Positions 32,072 through 42,771 of a stretch of DNA of 64,000 bases are shown in pieces; within the stretch, counting starts at the first letter, position 1; each line of letters starts with the position of its first letter. The notes under the pieces were generated by a model, which was given only the letters and a program-made list of their open reading frames with translations, made no database searches and had not been told where the DNA came from. Source of the DNA: Stemphylium vesicarium (taxonomy: Eukaryota > Ascomycota > Dothideomycetes > Pleosporales > Pleosporaceae); contig QXCR01000039.1 in NCBI GenBank assembly GCA_004380135.1, positions 124,001-188,000 of the forward strand, read 5' to 3'. The translations under genes and the position numbers were made by a program.

Positions 32072-33093
32072 ATGGTACGCCGCTCACCGGACCCCGCTGG
32101 AGCTTTGTAACTAACTTGAGCAGTTTATAGCACGAAGCGAATATGGTGAGTTTCTTCGAGTAGCATATTTCCCAATATACGTTGCTGACCATGACTCACA
32201 GACCGCGGTATCAAGTTCGTCACCCCAATGCATTCACGTCGAGAGTCGCCTGCTCACAAACACGCAGCACCTTCTCGCCCGAGGGCCGTCTCTTCCAAGT
32301 CGAATATTCTCTAGAAGCTATCAAGCTCGGTTCAACGGCGATAGGTGTAGGCATCATCTCTTTCCTCGGCTAGGCGGCGAACATGAACTTATATTTCCCG
32401 ACAGGTAGCGACTGGCGAGGGCGTAATCCTCGGTGTAGAGAAGCGCGTAACCTCGACCCTCCTTGAGACCAGCTCCGTCGAAAAGATTGTCGAAATCGAT
32501 CGCCACATTGGCTGCGCCATGTCGGGACTGCAAGCCGATGCACGAAGCATGATCGAGCACGCCCGCGTCGAGAGCCAGAACCACGCCTTCAACTACGCCG
32601 AGCCCCTACGAGTCGAAAGCTGCACGCAGGCGATATGTGATTTGGCGCTGAGGTTCGGTGAGGGTGCCGAGGGTGAAGAGAGCATCATGAGCAGGCCGTT
32701 TGGTGTTGCGCTGCTGATTGCGGGTTATGATGAGGATGGCCCAAGTCTGTACGTCACGAGCGAATACGCACGAGGAAACAATGGGATAGAACTCCGGTGC
32801 TAACCAAGATTTGCAGTTACCACGCCGAGCCCTCTGGCACATTCTACCGCTACGACGCCAAAGCTATCGGTTCTGGATCCGAGGGTGCACAAGCAGAGTT
32901 GCAAAACGAGTTCCACAAGTCGCTCACCCTGCCCGAGGCAGAGGTTCTCACGCTCAAGACACTGAAGCAGGTCATGGAGGAGAAGCTGGATAGCAAGAAC
33001 GTGCAGTTGGCAAGCGTCACCAAGGACAAGGGCTTCAGGATCTACACTGATGCCGAGATGGCTGAGGTCGTTGGCAGGCTACCGACAAACTAG
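32072..33093 (+). CDS. PUP2: 20S proteasome subunit alpha5
   Basis: Six exons, 32072-32074, 32124-32145, 32202-32214, 32268-32346, 32405-32748 and 32817-33093, give 245 aa. The first coding exon is just ATG, and exons 2 and 3 are 22 and 13 nt, yet together they rebuild MFIARSEYDRGINTFSPEGR, the alpha-subunit signature, continuing FQVEYSLEAIKLGSTAIG. The fold then runs through GEGVILGVEKRVTSTLLE and IDRHIGCAMSGLQADARSMI and ends TDAEMAEVVGRLPTN, as in alpha5. It is a structural, non-catalytic ring subunit of the 20S core in nucleus and cytosol. Intron 3 uses a weak donor GTTCGT, but the only in-frame join uses it. Length agrees with family (241-260 aa). Confidence 0.95.
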
Positions 33094-33726
33094 AATCTGG
33101 TGTCTACATGATATCATGGTGGACTCAGAGTAGAGTCCAACGGGCATCTTAGCATCTCGACCCATATGTTTGAGTGACGCGAAAATGAAGCAATGACCAA
33201 AATCACTGTCCCCCTGTAATGTTGATGTGTGAATCATTCTGTTTTGTCGTCTATGGCGGTTCCGAACAGTAGTGACATCATCTTGTTCAGTGATCTAGTA
33301 TATCGAGGATCGGATGTTTTCATAGAGAATAGTATGGCCACTAGCGAAATGATAAAAATGATGGAGAATGCTCTGGACTGGATTTCGATTGTCGGCTTTG
33401 AAGTGGTAGTGAAACAGCATAGAGCTGGGTCATGATCGACGCACTCAGCGGGAGTCGCAGAGCTGACCTGAGCTCTCTTGCGCAAGTCCACGACAGATAC
33501 TGCTACTATACTGATCTCTTGAAAACTTACTACCAAACTCAGTCGTACAAAAGCAAAAGAAAGCAGATGGTCGACGCTGACCTCTACCCGCAAAATCCCG
33601 GCCTATCTCATTCGTCGATTCCGTCGCCAAGCCCCTGCTTCCCGCGCAGCGGTGCCCGGCAACTTCAACTTTGTCCACGCTGCACGACCTCACTAACATC
33701 GCAACCACGAGCCAAATCCGCCCAAG
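33094..33726. other. Intergenic, 633 bp
   Basis: 3' flank of PUP2 and promoter plus leader of QCR10. Open frames on both strands are short and lack recognisable content. Confidence 0.4.
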
Positions 33727-34443
33727 ATGTCTGTCTCATCTTTCGCCCACCATGGCAAGACGCCTGCTGCTGTCGTAAGTCGCCGCTTCTGGGCCATTGC
33801 GCAGTTGCCTGCCACAGGTTGGCTGTATGACGCAAGGAAAAGCTAATGCGAGGGTACAGAGCATGCGCAGCCCGTACAAGGCTTACAGGAGTCCCTTTGG
33901 TCCTCAGTACGTATTTCTCTGGTTTCTACGACGGCGATGGGGTGGGCGTTGGGACTTGGAAGTTGCGGTGGGGAGAGCGTTGTGGGCGGCATCGAGAAAG
34001 AGGTAGATTGCTAAGACATGAGGGCGGCTGTTGCGGGACCACGATCTCTGTCGGACAGCTGCATATATTGCGCACGGTATCAGGAAATTGGCAGGAGAAT
34101 TGCGCCGCCCGCAGCCACGCCTGGAACGATACAATTGCGATTCAAAGACGCTCAGAAGCTAACAGGCGCGATAGATACACCATCCCAAAGAACTACCACG
34201 GCCTCACCGTTGGCACCGCCGCTAAGTAGTACGTCTTCCACACCCAAAACTACATCCCAGCCTCCCAGAATCTAACACACATCCAGCGGTGCCCTCGCCG
34301 CCGGTTTCGGCGGTGTCGCCGGTTTCTTCGCCCTCTTCTTCTTCGCCGAGGTCCCCAAGGTCCGCGACGACATCATGAAGAAGATCCCCGTTCTCGACAA
34401 GTTCTTCACCCACGAGATACCGCCTGAGGATAACCCTTTTTAA
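33727..34443 (+). CDS. QCR10: Cytochrome bc1 complex subunit 10 (QCR10 family)
   Basis: Four exons, 33727-33774, 33860-33906, 34175-34225 and 34287-34443, give 100 aa. The key joins give YKAYRSPFGPQYTIPKNYHG and GTAANGALAAGFGGVAGFF. One membrane span (GALAAGFGGVAGFFALFFF) is followed by EVPKVRDDIMKKIPVLDKFF and the acidic end IPPEDNPF, which is the QCR10 pattern. It is a small single-span accessory subunit of complex III in the inner mitochondrial membrane. Intron 2 is 268 bp, long for this window. An alternative start at ATG 33863 would drop exon 1 and the first residue of exon 2. Confidence 0.8.
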
Positions 34444-34740
34444 AGCCTCTTCTTTCTCTCTCGATCTCCAGTTATGCTGTTCTTTGCATGAGGGGTCGGC
34501 GTGTGGGTATGGCGATTGTACAACAATACAAGAGAGGGGACGTGGCATATATATTAGCGACTGCGTGCGCGGAATAGACGTCTTTTTGTCTTCATGACTT
34601 GCTTCCTTGGCTCCCTCTTCAGCTCCGCGATCTGGCTCGGTACCGCTCATGTCCTACATGATGCGTCTTGCTGGGCTTCATAGACAACTTCTAGGCTCGG
34701 ATAGGGGCTTTCACCAGCAATCCTCATCGTCGTCCTCATC

Positions 34741-34968
34741 CTACAATCTTTCTTTCACATCCACCATCTTCCCATTCCATCCCATGACTTCCAGCTTCAT
34801 TTTTTCTCCTGCCTTCTTGTCGAACCATTTAATCAGGTCTCGCACGCATCGCCGTCCTTTGACTTCAATCCGACCGTCCGCTTTGAATTCTTCCGACAAG
34901 TCATCGTCTTGTTCAGCCTCGGAGTCTTCAGAGGGAGAGTGCTGTGATTCATCTGACATTGCGGTCAT
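34741..34968 (-). CDS. Possible small acidic protein, unrecognised
   Basis: A 75-aa frame from ATG 34968 without introns. It starts with a strongly acidic stretch (DESQHSPSEDSEAEQDDDLS) and ends in a basic helical half (RRCVRDLIKWFDKKAGEKMK). The sequence before the ATG is CT-rich, as in fungal leaders. No family recognised; it could be a chance frame. Confidence 0.35.
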   Translation of the reverse strand: MTAMSDESQHSPSEDSEAEQDDDLSEEFKADGRIEVKGRRCVRDLIKWFDKKAGEKMKLEVMGWNGKMVDVKERL

Positions 34969-35364
34969 TGAAGAGACTGTGATGAGCAGAGAGTGTAGAA
35001 TGGGGCTAAGGGTTTTGAGTTCTTGGATGGTGTATGAAAGGATACGATTTCTGCCCTGGCGGAGGTCTACTTGTGCAGGTGCTCCTTTGTCTTAAGTGAA
35101 GATACACAAACACCGCCATAGCGTTATGCAAGCCTGAGACAACCGGACAAAGGAATCGCCAAGCGTGCGCAGCAAGAGTCATTGAACGGATATGGTTTAG
35201 ATTTATCGTATGTCTTTCTAGCGAAACAGATATATGCAGCTTTTGTATACTTTGCTGACAGGGGGTATAAAATGATTAAAAACGAAATGGTGCGAACTTT
35301 TGATCCAGTTCACCATAATATACAACAACAATGACTAAACAAACTACATTATGTTGTTCCATAC
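34969..35364. other. Intergenic, 396 bp
   Basis: Upstream of the possible small gene and 3' flank of the CDF gene; AT-rich near 35200-35350. Nothing else seen. Confidence 0.35.
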
Positions 35365-36886
35365 TCATGCGCCCTTTTCTTGCTTCTTGAAGAGGAACCG
35401 CATAGCTTTCACGCGCTCTTTGATCGATCGGGATTGCGTTACTTCGTAGAGGGGCTTGTGCTCCTCGAAGATGTCATGTTCGCTTTCATAATCGACGTGG
35501 ACGTAAGCGCGCTCGACATCAGCAAGACCTGTTGCAAGTTAGCATGGCAGTCATGGCGTATGTTAACGTGAGCGCTGTGATGACATACCTTCCAGCTTGC
35601 GCTGCAGAGTCTGAGAGACGTCGTGCGTGGTCTTGAGGGGCTGATCCTCATTCATCACAATGTCGACCTCCACATAGTATTTCTGCCCAGCATGGTATGC
35701 ACGGCAAGTATCGACCTTTTGTATCCTCGAGTCGTGGGTGACAACGAGGTAGATCAACTTGCTGATAAAGTCCCTGGGCGCTGACTTGCCAACAAGCAGC
35801 CAGACGTGATCGAAAGCGTTGGCAGCCCATGAAACAAGGATCAAGAGACCGATGAGGATGGCACCGATGGGGTCGACATACCAGACCACGCGGCTTCCGA
35901 CGATAGACATGGCAAGACCGAACGCGTTGACGATGATGTCGTTGCGGTGGTCGATGAAGAAGACATGAACGGCGGGGTACCGGCGGAAGATGAAGCAGTA
36001 GATGCAGAGGGAGCCTTTGCAAAAGATGGCTGTGGCCACAAAGGCAATGGGGATGATGTGGAGCTCTTCCGAGTCTGTTTCACCACCAGCCAGGGACCTG
36101 CCAGATTCAATCTTGCTGACTGTTAGTGCTTGCATCATCCTGATATGGTGGGGTGCTTACAATCAGTTGAATAGCAACCGTTGTCATCAGACAACAGAAC
36201 ATGATGATACCGATTGTTTCGATCCGCGTTCTTCCAACAGGGTACTTGTACACACTTGGCCTTGCTGCCATACGGGAGGTGATGAGCATAACAATTGAGG
36301 ACACCAGGTCCATGAAGGCATCTGCTGCTGTTGCGAACAGCGACAGGGATCCTGTGGATATGGCGGCATACATCTGGATGATGAAGAGGCAGAAGTTGAC
36401 GATGAATGATGCATTCACGGCGAATCGGACTTTCGGACCATTCTCGAGATGGTCGAGCGCCGCCAACCGCTCTTCGTCACCGCTCTGGAGGAACTGGTCA
36501 ATGAGAGCATTTTGCCTAGTGTAGAACTTCTTCATATGTCTTGGCTTGGCCAATGGATGGTCTGCCCTCATCTGCTTTTGCGTTACATCGTCTCGGCGAT
36601 GTTTACCAAGATCGAGGGGGTCGTTGTTGATTGTAATGGTAACATCGTCCTTGGCATCTTGAGAAGATGCATTGTCTGCAGATGAAAGCCGTTCAATGGC
36701 ATCTGTTCTATGATCGGCAGTGACAGTTGACTGGTATGAAGGTGAGGCTTGACCAGCATTGACTGGAGCAGTTGTTTGCCCCGCACCTTGGCCCTGGGAT
36801 GGGCGACCAGGCGAAGCTAGAGGAACAGTCAGACACAGAAGTGCTACACCAGACGCCTGATACATACCATGAGAATCGGGTGACAT
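35365..36886 (-). CDS. Cation diffusion facilitator (Mn/Zn-type CDF) transporter
   Basis: Four exons, 36868-36886, 36161-36816, 35589-36111 and 35365-35528, give 453 aa. Intron 1 is 51 bp and stop-free, but has strong signals (GTATGT, CTGAC, CTCTAG), so it is taken as spliced. Intron 2 uses an AAG acceptor, giving QLIIESGRSLAGGETDSEEL, as in fungal relatives. Six spans are expected: TM2 carries FATAADAFMDLVSS and TM5 carries FIDHRNDIIVNAFGL, the two metal-binding sites, followed by a cytosolic domain with YHAGQKYYVEVDIVMNED and LADVERAYVHVDYES. It moves Mn2+ or Zn2+ out of the cytosol, into the secretory pathway or vacuole or out of the cell, against protons. The metal is not certain. A ZIP importer starts 1.6 kb away in the other direction. 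Confidence 0.9.
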
Positions 36887-38465
36887 GATGTCCGGAATAT
36901 GGCCTGAGTGTCGCGTATGAGTTTGTATGAGCGATCGCCAGGGTTTATTGTGTGAATGAGTTACGAGGTGGGCATATATGCCTCAGCTACGGGCAAGCAG
37001 GCACTGTAATAAAGCACCACCATGAACGCCACCCGCGGCCCTCGTCCCGCTCGTCTCCGCGAGGATCCTTTTTCTCGAACCCTGAGGTCATGGTAGTATG
37101 GCCAGATTGTTTGCACAGTGTGAGATTGCGTGAATGCTGCACATTGGTGCAGGCTGTAAGAATGCTGGGCGCGGAGCCTGAAACTCGCTAAGCATTCATC
37201 ACGCTCGCTACCACGCCTTAGGCCAGCGACGATACCAGATTCAGAAGGGTTCGATTACCTTGGCAAGATCTTGATACCATATCTGGCTTGGCGGTCTGCA
37301 GGTGCGGAGGATGGGCTGAAATGTTGCGTATACAGCGAGTGTAAGCCTGCAGGACCTCTCACCGGATTGCTTTTCTCGGTGGGGCATGCCCAGAGCACAA
37401 GCAAGGCTTGTTTGAGCGCAAATAAACCCCCGCAAGGACGGCGGTCGAAGATGTGGGCTTGATGGAGCTGGCAAGGTGGAGGTTGTGTCTCGACGGGCAA
37501 GTTGTGGCTGTTTCCTCCCCCACGGCTAAAATCGTCTCATAAGCCCCTTCCAGACTAGCGCAACGCAGTGATCGTCACGGAAGGATTGTATCGGCTACAC
37601 TAGGCCCCATAACGGCCGCGATCTATAACTCCACGCTTCTTCAACACTTCTCTCCAGGTTTCAAAACTGACCAAGTCATGACACTGCCAAGCTTCTGAAA
37701 GATCGGCACGAAACCCAACCGTGCTTGGACGTACGCGTCGACACCATCGCGAAACGTCTCATTGGCCTCCTAAATTTGAGAACCGAGCCTCTTCAAACCT
37801 CAACTGTGGCGGAACGTCCCATTCAAGCCTCACCCTGAATGCTTCGCAACTCCACACTCTTGTCATCTGTACCACTCTGTGGAAACGAGACTTGAGCCGC
37901 ATCACATCTCCACCCTTTGGTAGATCGCCCGGGTCTGCCAAGCATCTACGCGCATGACAGCCGTCCCCAATGAGCTTCGTGGGCTCGGCGAACAACAATT
38001 CCATTTCCAGCCTTGCAGCCTTATGGTCTTGCTTCTTCTCGGTCTGCACGATGCTGGCTGATCCTGGCACCGTCTGGACCTCCGCCTTCTCTGCGTGAAG
38101 CACCTATCATTCGAGCGGCATCTGAGGCACAGGCCATTGTGTCGAGGCTCCACTATCGTCGTCAACCCCATTTGTTCTAGGAGCGTAGTGATCAGCATGA
38201 TGCGGTTAGTGTCTCTTATGCTGCCGTAGGCTTAAAGCACTACATAGTCTCCAGTGCCGAGCCTCGAATCCTATACCTTCACTATCAGTTCATTGTGTTT
38301 TGACTTCTGTTACTCTCTGAGAGAGTGTGTTGTGTTCCCTTCTTTTCTCTTTCGCTTCTTCTCTTCTCTTCGTCCATCGTCGCCGGCGACGAGACTGCTG
38401 GCTAGTCTGGAATTGCCATTCACATTCCTTGGTCTGTTCTTCTACGCCCCTAGTAATTATTCGCC
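36887..38465. promoter_or_regulatory. Divergent intergenic region, CDF exporter / ZIP importer
   Basis: 1.58 kb with no convincing gene; frames in 37240-38200 are antisense to each other and end at random. A CT/TTCTC-rich leader precedes the ZIP start (38330-38400). Metal-responsive elements may lie here but none could be recognised by eye. Confidence 0.4.
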
Positions 38466-39840
38466 ATGTCCGACACAGAGAAGCCACAGTGCGGCAGTGA
38501 GGCCGATGCTGCTGCTTACGACTTCCCACTACATGTTGCTGCGGTTTGTGAGTATACCCATAAGTTTGGAAGCCTATCTTCTAACATTTGCCAGTCATCG
38601 TGTTCCTCGCGTCGATCTTCGGCGCCGGTTTCCCAGTCGTTGCAAAGAAGATCACATGGATGAAGATTCCACCGAAAGTTTTCTTCTTTTGCAAGCACTT
38701 TGGTACTGGTGTCCTTATTGCTACTGCTTTTGTTCATGTTAGTATAGTTCAGGGCTAAAGATAGCTGGACAGGTCACTGACGTTGAACAGCTCCTGCCTA
38801 CAGCCTTTGCATCGCTCAACGACCCATGCCTTCCGGATCTCTTCACGGAGAAGTACCCTGCAATGCCTGGTGTCATTATGATGGGCTCGCTTTTCATCCT
38901 CTTCGTCATTGAGATGTGGCTCCATGCAAAGACTGGCGGTCACAGCCACGGTGGCGCTACAGGCGAAGCCTTCAACGGAGGGCAGAACTCCACTGCTGGA
39001 GTCCAGGCTAACTTCAACAACCCCATTCGCCGTGTCGATAGCTACGACTCCCAGAAAACGATGTTGGCCATGCGGGATGAGAAGCGAGGATGGGTTGAGG
39101 AGAATACATACCCCGTCGACAACTTCCCCTTCCCGAAGAGCGCCAGCGACGAGCTCGAAGCCAAGTCCGAGATGCCCCCGTGGTTCATCGTTTTCTACGA
39201 GCAATACGTCCGTCAGCGCGATGAGATGCTCGCGACCATCAACCGTGCTATGCCTGCTGTTCCCAACTACCAGCAGCAACAAGCACCCAAGGCACCGGAA
39301 GCCAATTCCTACTTTGACGATGATGTTGAGCAAGCTGTGGACCCGCTTGTTCTCAAGAAGCAGTCTTTGCAGATTACACTCATTGAAGGTGGTATTCTCT
39401 TCCACTCGGTTTTCGTGGGTATGACTATCTCCATCACCGCCGAAGGCTTCATCATCTTGCTCGTCGCCATTGTTTTCCATCAAATGTTTGAGGGTCTCGG
39501 TCTTGGAACGCGTATTGCGGATGTTCCTTACCCCAAGAACAGCTGGAAGCCGTGGGCACTCGTCGTGGCATTCGGTACCACTGCTCCCATCGGTCAAGCT
39601 ATTGGTCTGTTTACACGAGGATCCTACGACCCTAACTCAGCCTTTGGACTCATCATCGTTGGTGTCTTCAACGCTATTTCCTCGGGTCTTCTAATCTACG
39701 CTGCGCTTGTCGACCTGCTGGCCGAGGACTTCCTGTCCGAGGAGGCATCTCACACGATGACCGGAAAGACCAAGACTACCGCCTTCTGCTACGTACTCAT
39801 GGGTGCAGCAGGTATGTCGATCGTCGGAGCGTTCGCATAA
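38466..39840 (+). CDS. ZIP-family metal (zinc/iron) transporter
   Basis: Exons 38466-38547, 38595-38737 and 38791-39840 give 424 aa. Intron joins give VAAVFIVFLASIFGAGFPVV and TGVLIATAFVHLLPTAFASL. The metal path is seen in TM4 (LFHSVFVGMTISI) and TM5 (VFHQMFEGLGLGTRI), and the TM3-TM4 loop starts with the metal-binding HAKTGGHSHGG and has a long hydrophilic insert. Eight spans are expected, with the C-terminus YVLMGAAGMSIVGAFA outside. ZIPs bring Zn2+ or Fe2+ into the cytosol from outside or from organelles. The opposite direction of the neighbouring CDF carrier fits a metal-homeostasis pair. Confidence 0.92.
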
Positions 39841-41301
39841 GCCACTTCGGCCCTTCTCCGACCTCGATGCTATGGAACAAGTCGCGGGCACTGTACGAGG
39901 GAGCATTAATTGCCACGCACCTTCGCTCCCAGGACTTCAGCCGATACTCATCGGGAACGGTCCCAAGGATACTAGTCTGAGTATCTCACGATACTTCAGA
40001 CTCCTCCCTTTTCTTTGTGTTTAACTCTAGAGATGGCCTCGCGCATTGGGCGCTAATGGTCTCCTCACGATCATTGTACGAGTATGGAATATCTTAACAC
40101 GAACGGTGCAAAACCACCAACTGAATCTACTATACTACATAAAATGGGGCAGCCATTCGTTCTTTACGTCATCATGTGCTAGTGCATAATATCATGTTAT
40201 TCCGTTGCCCACTCTCACTGTGTCATCGTCTCATGCTTTTATCACCATATCTGTGTCCAAGCTCTGATGTATACTAAGTTAGATGACTACAAACTCATCA
40301 TCTCAGGAACCTTGCCAAGCTATTCTACACGGCTTGGGTTCCATGCCTCACAAGGAGCATCCTCGCGCCTGATTAATGCTATAGGCAACGGCCAAGTGAC
40401 AATGAACCTTGTTATTTTCTATTCCGCCGAAAAAACATATCAGACTGCAACCAAAACCACCGGTCCGAACAAGGCTAGGAAATCTTGGAAATGCAGAGGT
40501 TCGCCGTGGAAGAATGAAAAAGTGCCGAGACGGAGGTTCCTTTCGAGCGTCGATTTTTCAACAGAGCTTCGCCAGTAGTCCCATCGGAACAAAATTCGGC
40601 GCTACTCTTATTGTACTTTCGAACCAAAGACCTCCCGCTCATCGTCTTTTATATGCAAGAGCACTTGGCTTACTGACTCGGAGTTCTAAGCTTCCGGCGC
40701 AACAAGAGAATTGCAAGTGCCGATACACTATTGCGACCGGATGAGTGCAGGTCCGAATGCACACGCTCGTAATATTGTGGACGTTTTTGCAGTCGCCCGC
40801 AATGCTATACGTTGCTTGGCCGGACCAAGATGTCGCAGGTTCGGGGGGAGGAACAAGCACGAAAAGCCTCCGGGGGTTAGACCGAGCTTGGTTTGGGGGG
40901 GCTTGGATAGAGAGGGGGAGGGGCTATGGCTTGGCAGGTGCTGGCAGGGAGGAGATGATCGTTTCCAAGAGTTTCGGTGGTGGCTGACGAAGCTCGCGGG
41001 TCGATCAGGTAGGGTTGAAACGCAAAGAGGGGTTGAGGCGTCGCAGGTCGATACTCGACGCCACGCGTTCTGAGGGCGGGCGAACATCACATGTGCTGCG
41101 TGGAACAATGGAAGGAGGTTCTTCGTTTTGGGTAGGTGTCGTAAATCTGCTGGCGTGTGCAGGTTGTGTAGGCGGGCATTTCATTCGCTAATTAATTCGA
41201 AGAGGATTCCACACCATTATTACGTACAACAAAAGTGATAATGAGAGAAGCAGAGGTAGTCATTCCGCCGTTTTCATCTCCAAAGATCGAGGAAGATGTC
41301 C
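39841..41301. other. Intergenic, 1.46 kb
   Basis: No supportable gene. A G-rich stretch with several G runs of 4-7 lies at 40870-40923. The rest is unique sequence with short antisense-paired frames. Confidence 0.4.
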
Positions 41302-42018
41302 TCATAACTCCCCCTTCCTTTCCTCCCTCAATGCATTCCTCACGATAGCCCCACACATCTTCGCGTATGGATTCGTTCTAACGCTCATCTCCCGCGCGAC
41401 TTCGTCCCCATACCTCGCCGCAGCCGCGAAATCTTTACTCGCCAGCTCTTCCAATTCGCTCTTTCCTAATCCATTCAGGTCTGTCTCCGTCTCCACAGCC
41501 TTTAAATACAGGTACGCGCGATGCGAGTACGCTATGCGCAAGATACGGGCTGCGTGTTCAGAGACTGGTGCGGATGGTGATGAGGCAGGCAAAGAGAGAT
41601 GTATTGCTCGAGCTAGATCGTGGAATAGGTATTCGATGTCTTGAGCCGGCGCCGAGAACAATGTTTGTGTTTCTTGCAATGAGGCTTCTATCCGCATTCG
41701 TCGAAGCATGGCGCGGTTTACATGTGCGCTTGCGTAGTTTGGCCATGATGCGACTGTCTCGTCCATCTGTGCTATCGCGTCGTCTATCGCCGCCATGTCC
41801 GAATTGCTGGAAACATTGCGCACGATGTCGTTTTGCTGCTTCTCTAGATCCGAAAGTTGGGATGGCGATATGCTGGGATGTGCAGGTAGTGATGGGTCGA
41901 TTGCCGCTGTATCCTTTGACTTTGCTACTGATGAAGGAAGAGTCTCTGGGTCGAAAAGTGCGTTTAAGATTCGCGCATCGTTCGCGGATAGGCTAGTATT
42001 TGGAACGTCGACGGCCAT
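41302..42018 (-). CDS. TTC36-like tetratricopeptide-repeat protein
   Basis: A single exon of 238 aa from ATG 42018; the frame is open 20 codons further but without an ATG. The core reads NDARILNALFDPETLPSS near the start and later AIAQMDETVASWPNYASAHV, NRAMLRRMRIE and AYSHRAYLYLKAVETETDL, the TPR A/B helices of the TTC36 family, ending SVRTNPYAKMCGAIVRNAL, a segment typical of the group. Animal TTC36 is known to bind and protect 4-hydroxyphenylpyruvate dioxygenase; here the gene lies head-to-head with hppD. A role as HPPD partner in the cytosol is an inference from this. It may be the counterpart of Aspergillus hmgX, which I cannot test. Confidence 0.82.
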   Translation of the reverse strand: MAVDVPNTSLSANDARILNALFDPETLPSSVAKSKDTAAIDPSLPAHPSISPSQLSDLEKQQNDIVRNVSSNSDMAAIDDAIAQMDETVASWPNYASAHVNRAMLRRMRIEASLQETQTLFSAPAQDIEYLFHDLARAIHLSLPASSPSAPVSEHAARILRIAYSHRAYLYLKAVETETDLNGLGKSELEELASKDFAAAARYGDEVAREMSVRTNPYAKMCGAIVRNALREERKGEL

Positions 42019-42412
42019 GGTGTTCAAACTGTGGGTGATAGTGGTCTTGGGTGATGGTCTTGAAAACTGTTGGTGCAAGTGGAGGGGTTTCTTGACTCTA
42101 GAATATCACTTAAAGGCTTTCGGTGATTTGTTTTTGTTATTAGTGGATTCCTTTGATATCTCGATGCGCGGATGCACGTGTGATGTTCACTCGGCTCAAC
42201 GCCCCCAGGCGGCTTCCCACGGCAAAGTGCCTGACTTGCGCCGCTGCACCCCGACACAACGGAAACTCACCATACAACGCCGTACTTTGCAACTACTCAG
42301 CCTCAGGGAAAGCAAGGCGTGAAAGTACTAGGCCGATTCTCTAAACACATTCAATCTGCCATCAAAAGCTATCCTAAAGCTTGCACCCTTCGCCTTGCCG
42401 CTGCCGCAGCAC

Positions 42413-42423
42413 ATCCGGCGGAT
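42413..42423. promoter_or_regulatory. Candidate Zn2Cys6 operator, CCG-N1-CGG inverted repeat
   Basis: The sequence ATCCGGCGGAT is symmetric about its central G and pairs CCG with CGG, the triplets bound by dimeric Zn2Cys6 factors. The run TTGCCGCTGCCGCAGC just before it (42395-42410) adds two direct CCG triplets. A Zn2Cys6 gene lies 2 kb downstream of hppD. Confidence 0.35.
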
Positions 42424-42673
42424 ACACCCGGATCGTTCATTGGCGGACACCCACGGACCAAACGACATTGCTTCTGGAAGGCCGCCTACACGTGCGCTCG
42501 GCATAACCGCTGAAATGACGCTTTTCGGGACGAACATAGTAATCGCTAGCAAAAGGAATCGGATATCGGTTTGTCAAGGGAAGTGGATTTGCGCTGCAGT
42601 GAAAGGATAAAGAATGCGTTGCGGTGCTGATCCAGGCTTGAAAATCAATCACAGCATACATTCGCAACCGTAA

Positions 42674-42694
42674 CTCGAGCTTAAATATCTCGAG
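42674..42694. promoter_or_regulatory. AT core flanked by CTCGAG pair, possible hppD core promoter
   Basis: CTCGAG at 42674-42679 and again at 42689-42694 bracket the TATA-like GCTTAAATAT... core. The spacing to the ATG at 42772 is suitable for a core promoter. Confidence 0.35.
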
Positions 42695-42771
42695 AAATAA
42701 ACCACTGCTCTTGTACAGCTCTTTATTCGATCTTACTGGCATTCGAGTTTTCCACATTCACATCTTTCATC

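Larger units (their letters stand above)
42019..42771. promoter_or_regulatory. Shared promoter of TTC36-like gene and hppD
   Basis: 753 bp between two diverging starts. It contains CCG-rich sequence at 42395-42424, with a near-perfect inverted repeat at 42413-42423, and an AT-rich core flanked by two CTCGAG sites at 42674-42694, about 80-100 bp before the hppD ATG. Joint control is likely but not shown. Confidence 0.6.

Noticed and set aside
38755..39597. A 280-codon minus-strand frame over the ZIP gene.
   Set aside because: Antisense to strongly supported ZIP coding sequence.
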